Below, piece after piece: positions 1 to 4,693 of a DNA stretch of 7,282 bases. The stretch comes from a bacterium (GTDB taxonomy: Bacteria; Electryoneota; Electryoneia; Electryoneales; Electryoneaceae). Each line of letters opens with the position of its first letter. The stretch's first letter is position 1. The translations under genes and the position numbers were made by a program. The notes under the pieces were generated by a model. It saw only the letters and a program-made list of their open reading frames with translations. It was not told where the DNA came from and did no database searches. The stretch lies in contig JANQEY010000065.1 of NCBI GenBank assembly GCA_028278125.1, positions 1-7,282 on the forward strand, in the 5' to 3' direction.

Positions 1-3000
1 GAATCCCGGTGACAATGCCTGGGTGGACACATTAACTCCAAGTCTGACGGTGATTTCGGGGGCTGATCCGGACAATGACGCTCGAACATTCCAATACAAA
101 GTATATCAAGACCGCGGGTTAACAGTTCCGGTTGTTCAGGATATGTCCGCCTATAATGAATTCAGCGTTTCAGAACCATTAACGGATAATACCCGATACT
201 ATTGGAGGGCCCGTGTGCAAGACGAACACGGGGGATTAGGGGAATGGACAGAAGTGTCATCCTTTTTCGTAAAGGATGACGGGGACAACGATCCTCCACG
301 GATGGATATCATAGAACCGTCCCAAGATCTATATACCAACAGGGATAGTATCCTGATTACTTGGGAAGATCAAGACCCGGACAGCAATGCCGGTATATCG
401 TTTTTTTATGATACTGTTGAGCAAGGAGAAAACGGGATCTTGATTATCGAAGGCATCCCGGAAAATGATGAGGGCTCCCATGGCATCTATGAATGGGACG
501 TTTCGGAATTGGAAGGAACATTTTATGTTTATGCGATAATCGTCGACGAAGTGTCTTCACAAACGGTTCATGCGATCGGAAAGATTGTCATAGACAGAAC
601 TCCGCCGATCATTACGGCGACACCGGAACAGGGGACCTACGGAACGGTTCAAAGCGTATCGTTTTCCGCAGATGAAGAAAGCGATATCTTCTATACTATT
701 GACGGAACCAACCCAACCATTCAGTCACCCCTGTATGATGCTTCCATCGAAATCTCCGAAAAGATAACATTAAATACCATAGGTGTCGATAAGGCGGGAA
801 ACCAAAGTGCCGTTTATACCTTTGACTACATGATAGAAGAAGACATCATTCTTACGGTGGAGAATCAAACAGGAGTTGGAATGTCCGGATTAAGGGCATA
901 CGCATTTACCGAAGCCGGGTCCTATACGGGCAAGTCCGCTGTAACGGACGATCAAGGATCGGCACATTTTAATCCCAATGATTTTCAGCAAGGGAGCTAT
1001 AAATTCAGAATAGATTTTCTGGGACATCAATTTTGGACTGATCCCGTATCTTTACCTGATCAGGTTCAATCGGACTTGATTATTGAAATGGAATCGGTTG
1101 ATGTCAATGTGAGCACCACAGCGGGTGTGGCCCAGGAGGTAAACGTCTACTTGTTTACGGAAAGCGGTTCGTATCTCAGTGTCAACGGACAGACCAATGA
1201 AACCGGCAGTGTGACGTTTGAGCTGCCGGTGGGGGCAAGTTTCAAGCTTCGGGCGGATATTCTAGGGAACCAATATTTCAGCGATATAGCAACCATTACA
1301 GGCGGCGTAGCAAACACAGTGGTGATAGATGCCGGAGGGGGGACTTTTAAGGTTTTTCTGGAAGAGGATGTTCAAACGCCTATGGAAGGGATTAATATAT
1401 ATCTTTTCAGTGAGACCGGAAGTTATTTAAGTCTTCATCAAATCACTGACCAGACAGGTGCGGCGGAATTCTCCGTACCTGAAGGTATATTTAAGGTGCG
1501 TGCCGATTATCTGGGGTATCAGTTCTGGAGCGCTGATACATTAATTGAACAGGATACCCAAATTGATCTGACGATTCCCCACAACGATATCGCCGTATGG
1601 GTAAAAGGTTCATTTCAAGCAACAGATGAACCGATTGAAGCGGTGAAGGTTTATCTGTTTAAACCATCCGGTTCCTATATGAATGTTTCGGAAACAACAG
1701 GCGAAAACGGATATGTTTGGTTCCACCTTCCTGAACAAGCATATAAGGTTCGAGCCGACTATTTGGGCCAACAGTTCTGGTCGGAAGATTTTACTGCCCA
1801 AAATGCCGAAGTGGTGATTCCCATGGCGGACACACAAATTACGGTCACCGGTAACGGTCAGTCCATAGAAGGGGTAAATGTTTATCTGTTTTCAATGACA
1901 GGATCATATTTGAGCCGTCATCAAACCACGGATTCGCAAGGTAATGCATTTTTTCATCTTCCGGCGGAATCATACAAATTCCGGGCCGATTATCAGGGCA
2001 GCCAATACTGGAGCGCTGAAGAATCGCTTTTGGCGGACATAATGAATCCCGTTGAAATCAGTACCGGCGGCGGGACATTTGAGCTGACGGTATTAAAAAA
2101 CGAAACCGATCCGCTGGTGGGGGCGATCTGTTATCTTTTTAGCGGTTCCGAGGCGTATTTGAATTTAAGTGGGACCACCAGCAGTGACGGAAAGGTAACC
2201 TTTAATGTGGCGGATGGCGATTATAAAATACGCGTTGATCATCTCGGGTATCAGTTCTGGACGGATATTTACAATGTTCCGTCTGTTTTATCGGATACAT
2301 TTACCATATTACATCAGGATGTAACCATCACACTTTCCGGAATGTTTCAGGGGGTACCGGAGCCTGTTGAGGGCATAAGGATTTATCTTTTTACTGCCAT
2401 GGACAGTTATTTAAGCCAATATCAGGACACGAGCAGCCAGGGTGAAGTCGTTTTCAGCCTGCCGGATCAGCCCTATAAGGTACGGGCGGACTGGCTGGGA
2501 CATCAGTTCTGGTCGGATGAGATTAACGCCCAGGATACACCCATTTTAATTCCCATGGCCGATGCCCAAATCACCGTAACCAGTGCCGGATCACCCATTT
2601 CCGCTATACCGGTTTATGTGTTTTCGAAAACAGGCTCCTATTTAAATCTCAATCAGACAACAGGCGCTAATGGGCAGGTCTTGTTTCGGCTTCCCGTTGA
2701 AACTTACAAATTCCGTGCCGACTACCAGGGAAGCCAATACTGGACCGGTGAAGAAACACTGAGTCCTGACCAGATAAATCCCATCGAGATAAATACCGGT
2801 GGCGGCAGGCTGTCTTTGACGGTGTTACAGAATGAAACAGAGCCGCTTGTGGGGGTGAAATGTTATGTTTTCAGTGAGCGGGGATCTTATTTGAACTTAA
2901 ACGGCACCACCAGCAGCGAAGGGTTGGTAACGTTTGAGCTGGCGGACGGCAATTATAAAATCCGTGTCGATTATCTGGGATACCAGTTCTGGACAAACGT

Positions 3001-3535
3001 TTATACGATTCCGGATACCCTGGTAGAGGTGCTTATCATAGACACCATGGATGTGACGGTTTCCGTGCAAGGATTTTATCTGATGGAAGTGCCGGTGGAA
3101 GGCCTTAAAGTGTATCTTTTCAAACCGTCCGGGTCATATCTGAGCCAAAACCGGACCACGGATGCAAATGGCCAGGCGGTGTTTCGATTGCCCAATCAGC
3201 CCTACACGATACGGGTCGACTATCTCGGGAGTCAATTCTGGTCGGATCCATTTCAGTTTGAAGATACAACAGTCACCATCAACCAGGGATTGGCAAACAT
3301 TCATGCCCATCGTTCGGGAATTGATCTGGAAGGGGCCAGAGTCTATCTCTTCAATGAGTCGGGATCTTATTTAAACTGGTATGAAAATACGGACCCATTT
3401 GGCATTTCCGAATTTTTACTGCCGGATCGGTCCTATAAGTTTCGGGTAGATGAAGGGGGAGATCAGATATATTCGCCGGTAGTAGAGATCCAGGCAGGTC
3501 AGATACATGACCTGGAAATAAATCTGGATGAATAG
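1..3535 (+). CDS. Giant modular secreted/surface protein with FN3-like, Ig-like and chitobiase-C-like modules and eleven ~81-residue repeats (5' partial)
   Basis: The reading frame is open from the left edge (first full codon at 2, NPGDNAW just before a GTG at 23) and stops with TAG at 3533-3535, so the true start lies upstream. Residues below count the GTG at 23 as 1. Residues 1-83 are an FN3-like domain with the motifs ADPDNDA, YYWRARV and SFFV. Residues 91-193 are an Ig-like module (YEWDVSELEGTFYVYA). Residues 194-270 resemble the chitobiase/hexosaminidase C-terminal domain (YTIDGTNPT, VDKAGNQS). Residues 275-1170 are eleven tandem beta-rich units with cores VYLF..GSYL and YK.RADYLG.QFWS, resembling carboxypeptidase-regulatory/prealbumin-like folds. 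No catalytic motif is visible, and there is no C-terminal membrane helix, PEP-CTERM or LPXTG anchor; the chain ends HDLEINLDE. A structural or adhesive extracellular role is inferred, not shown. The two cysteines seen (703, 947) are at equivalent sites. The gene reads as intact apart from the missing start. Confidence 0.9.
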   Translation, partial: NPGDNAWVDTLTPSLTVISGADPDNDARTFQYKVYQDRGLTVPVVQDMSAYNEFSVSEPLTDNTRYYWRARVQDEHGGLGEWTEVSSFFVKDDGDNDPPRMDIIEPSQDLYTNRDSILITWEDQDPDSNAGISFFYDTVEQGENGILIIEGIPENDEGSHGIYEWDVSELEGTFYVYAIIVDEVSSQTVHAIGKIVIDRTPPIITATPEQGTYGTVQSVSFSADEESDIFYTIDGTNPTIQSPLYDASIEISEKITLNTIGVDKAGNQSAVYTFDYMIEEDIILTVENQTGVGMSGLRAYAFTEAGSYTGKSAVTDDQGSAHFNPNDFQQGSYKFRIDFLGHQFWTDPVSLPDQVQSDLIIEMESVDVNVSTTAGVAQEVNVYLFTESGSYLSVNGQTNETGSVTFELPVGASFKLRADILGNQYFSDIATITGGVANTVVIDAGGGTFKVFLEEDVQTPMEGINIYLFSETGSYLSLHQITDQTGAAEFSVPEGIFKVRADYLGYQFWSADTLIEQDTQIDLTIPHNDIAVWVKGSFQATDEPIEAVKVYLFKPSGSYMNVSETTGENGYVWFHLPEQAYKVRADYLGQQFWSEDFTAQNAEVVIPMADTQITVTGNGQSIEGVNVYLFSMTGSYLSRHQTTDSQGNAFFHLPAESYKFRADYQGSQYWSAEESLLADIMNPVEISTGGGTFELTVLKNETDPLVGAICYLFSGSEAYLNLSGTTSSDGKVTFNVADGDYKIRVDHLGYQFWTDIYNVPSVLSDTFTILHQDVTITLSGMFQGVPEPVEGIRIYLFTAMDSYLSQYQDTSSQGEVVFSLPDQPYKVRADWLGHQFWSDEINAQDTPILIPMADAQITVTSAGSPISAIPVYVFSKTGSYLNLNQTTGANGQVLFRLPVETYKFRADYQGSQYWTGEETLSPDQINPIEINTGGGRLSLTVLQNETEPLVGVKCYVFSERGSYLNLNGTTSSEGLVTFELADGNYKIRVDYLGYQFWTNVYTIPDTLVEVLIIDTMDVTVSVQGFYLMEVPVEGLKVYLFKPSGSYLSQNRTTDANGQAVFRLPNQPYTIRVDYLGSQFWSDPFQFEDTTVTINQGLANIHAHRSGIDLEGARVYLFNESGSYLNWYENTDPFGISEFLLPDRSYKFRVDEGGDQIYSPVVEIQAGQIHDLEINLDE
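1586..2320 (+). repeat. Higher-order repeat copy 1 (units 4-5-6, A-B-C)
   Basis: Three consecutive units form one 245-residue super-unit. Unit A (1586-1831) ends VVIPMAD. Unit B (1832-2074) starts TQITVT and contains KFRADYQGSQYW, ending in a GGG linker. Unit C (2075-2320) starts with a TVLKNETDPLVG strand and carries a CYLF variant of the VYLF motif. The next 732 nt repeat the same order with the same private motifs. Confidence 0.8.
2321..3052 (+). repeat. Higher-order repeat copy 2 (units 7-8-9, A-B-C)
   Basis: This is the second 244-residue super-unit. A (2321-2563) ends ILIPMAD. B (2564-2806) starts AQITVT, contains KFRADYQGSQYW and ends NTGGG. C (2807-3052) starts LTVLQNETEPLVG and carries CYVF. 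Each unit matches the unit three places earlier better than its direct neighbours. The array then continues with an A-like unit (3053-3295, VPVEGLKVYLFKPSGSYL) and a final, degenerate unit (3296-3532). Confidence 0.8.
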
Positions 3536-3548
3536 CAAGGAAATCTAC

Positions 3549-3628
3549 CACAAAGAGCACGAAGGAAACGAAGTTAAAATCCTTAAGAACGGTATTAAGC
3601 GGTTTAAAATATATTCTTCTTCTTTGTG
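3549..3628. repeat. Imperfect palindromic intergenic element (MITE/REP-like)
   Basis: The gap after the giant gene holds nested inverted repeats around one approximate centre. CACAAAGA at 3549-3556 pairs with TCTTTGTG at 3621-3628, GAAG at 3570-3573 with CTTC at 3616-3619, TTAAA at 3574-3578 with TTTAA at 3603-3607, and CTTAA at 3582-3586 with TTAAG at 3595-3599, leaving an 8-nt loop. The left part (ACCACAAAGAGCACGAAGG) resembles a small repeat I associate with intergenic regions of deltaproteobacteria and relatives. It might also act as a weak terminator for the upstream gene, although no T-run follows the hairpin directly; the run of seven T at about 3637 comes later. Confidence 0.45.
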
Positions 3629-3643
3629 AAAAAGACTTTTTTT

Positions 3644-3649
3644 AAAGGA
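3644..3649 (+). promoter_or_regulatory. Ribosome binding site deciding the TTG start of the rhodanese-like gene
   Basis: AAAGGA lies 8 nt upstream of the TTG at 3658. This spacing supports the TTG over the next in-frame ATG at 3679, which would lie too far from the site and would remove the basic RK residues of the signal peptide. Confidence 0.6.
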
Positions 3650-3657
3650 TAAGAAAT

Positions 3658-4497
3658 TTGAGAAAAATATTTTTTGTTATGTGGTTTCTGGGATTATTGC
3701 ATTTAATAGTATTTTCGGGCGTCGAAGCCACCGAAACACAAACTATCAAAAAGCACGATTTTAAATGGGCGATATCCGCAGATACAGTTTTGAACCAATT
3801 AAGACAAAAAGAAAAACCGATTGTAATTGATGTAAGAAGTTCCGATCTATTCGACAAAGCAAGGATTCCGGGTTCTGTTAACATGCCCCTATATGCAGTA
3901 AAAACAAAACCATTTCTCAAAGAACAACGCGCCGTAATAGTGGATGAGGGGTATCTCTATGGCCGCATAGAATCTGAATGCCGGAAGCTCAATGGAATGG
4001 GATTCCATGTATCTATTTTGTTTGGTGGGTTGAACGCGTGGATGAAAGCCGGCGGGAAAATGGTGGGTAGCCTATTCATTATGGAAGATATGAAGAAGGT
4101 GTCTCCCCAGGCATTTCATCTGGAAAAAGATTATGAAAATCATTTGCTTATCGATATATCCACAAAAAATAGTTTGACGGGTTCCGCCTTGACGCCGAAT
4201 ACAATCCATTTACCGGTTATAGATGAGGGTTTTCTTCGTTCATCTATCTTATGTAAAACTTCAGATTGTAAAAAGAAAACTACAAACAAGTTCAATACCA
4301 TTGTCATAGCAAACGAAGATGGCTCGGGATATGGAAAAGTGGAAAAAATCACAAAGGAAATGAAAATCAAAAATGTTTTTTATCTGGATGGCGGTTTTAG
4401 GGCTTACAGAAAGTATCTTGAACGGTTATCGTTATCCCGGCAGCCCAAAGAAAGTCGAATCAAGCATCAAAAAAAATGCGGTGATTGTGGGGCATGA
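3658..4497 (+). CDS. Exported tandem rhodanese-like protein lacking both catalytic cysteines, with C-terminal CxxC
   Basis: This is a 279-residue protein starting at TTG. Residues 1-24 look like a signal peptide: a basic MRK start, a hydrophobic core, and probable cleavage after GVEA, which would place it in the periplasm. Rhodanese-like domain 1 (about 38-134) has PIVIDVRSSDLFDKARIPGS, then VDEGYLYGR where the catalytic CxxGxR loop should be, then FGGLNAW. Domain 2 (about 145-256) has LLIDIS, then IANEDGSGYG at the loop, then YLDGGFRAY. Asp96/Glu97 and Asn219/Glu220 stand where the sulfur-carrying cysteine is expected, so sulfurtransferase activity is unlikely. The cysteines present are C108, C199, C204 and a terminal KKCGDCGA (C274, C277), which could bind a metal or serve as a redox pair; this is speculation. 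The gene is more A-rich than the upstream giant gene. It is separated by 122 nt upstream and 196 nt downstream, so it is probably its own transcription unit. Confidence 0.85.
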   Translation: MRKIFFVMWFLGLLHLIVFSGVEATETQTIKKHDFKWAISADTVLNQLRQKEKPIVIDVRSSDLFDKARIPGSVNMPLYAVKTKPFLKEQRAVIVDEGYLYGRIESECRKLNGMGFHVSILFGGLNAWMKAGGKMVGSLFIMEDMKKVSPQAFHLEKDYENHLLIDISTKNSLTGSALTPNTIHLPVIDEGFLRSSILCKTSDCKKKTTNKFNTIVIANEDGSGYGKVEKITKEMKIKNVFYLDGGFRAYRKYLERLSLSRQPKESRIKHQKKCGDCGA

Positions 4498-4693
4498 ATT
4501 TAGTTCGTAAATATCCGGCTTATTCGAAGTGTTGAGAAGTATATGAAATGTAATAAAAGGGTAAAAAAATGCTTAGAAAGAAAAACGTTTTACTGAGAAG
4601 AATAATTGGATTTTGTTTACAACATATTATTGGCTGATACTCGGGCTCTTTAATCAATTTTGATGGATCCTAACAATTAATGGAGAAACGGTT
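4498..4693. other. Intergenic gap with three tiny ORFs and no convincing gene
   Basis: No terminator hairpin or clear promoter stands out. Three very short plus-strand frames occur. One at 4494-4535 (13 codons, MNLVRKYPAYSKC) overlaps the rhodanese stop in an ATGA arrangement. One at 4543-4596 has 17 codons and is Lys/Cys-rich. One at 4569-4637 (22 codons, starting MLRKKNVLLRR) has AAAGGG about 8 nt upstream of its ATG. The last resembles the basic start of a signal peptide cut short by TGA. Any could be chance, a leader peptide or a gene remnant. Confidence 0.4.
4682..4685 (+). promoter_or_regulatory. Ribosome binding site of the beta-helix gene
   Basis: GGAG lies 8 nt before the ATG at 4694. 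It fixes the start at the residue that begins a well-formed signal peptide. Confidence 0.65.

Larger units (their letters stand above)
845..3532 (+). repeat. Array of eleven tandem ~81-residue beta-domain repeats
   Basis: Eleven in-frame units fill the C-terminal three quarters of the protein. By hand alignment they start near 845, 1097, 1340, 1586, 1832, 2075, 2321, 2564, 2807, 3053 and 3296, each about 243-246 nt. Each unit has a hydrophobic-alternating strand, then VYLF..xGSYLx, a TTxxxG turn, FxLP, and YKxRxDYLGxQFWS followed by a variable linker. The first unit is divergent (AYAFTEAGSYTG) and the last has lost the aromatic end (DEGGDQIYS). The fold is inferred to be a small beta-sandwich. 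I recognise this motif style from large bacterial surface proteins but cannot name a formal family with certainty. Confidence 0.9.

Noticed and set aside
23..25. GTG as the true start of the first giant gene
   Set aside because: The frame is open upstream to the window edge, the FN3-like domain has already begun there (NPGDNAW), and no ribosome binding site or signal peptide is present.
1610..1837. Minus-strand frame within the repeat array
   Set aside because: It is a by-product of the repeated coding sequence on the plus strand.
845..3532. CRISPR-like array
   Set aside because: The periodicity is about 243 nt, in frame and protein-level, with no short identical repeats and spacers.
3679..3681. 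ATG as the start of the rhodanese-like gene
   Set aside because: The TTG at 3658 has a well-spaced AAAGGA and adds the basic residues needed for the signal peptide.
3642..3920. 92-codon minus-strand frame across the rhodanese start
   Set aside because: It overlaps a gene with signal peptide and domain support on the other strand, and shows no motif of its own.
4606..4640. Sigma-70-like promoter (TTGTTT / TGATAC and nearby TATTAT) before the beta-helix gene
   Set aside because: The A/T-rich gap offers several weak matches, but none has both good hexamers and 16-18 nt spacing.
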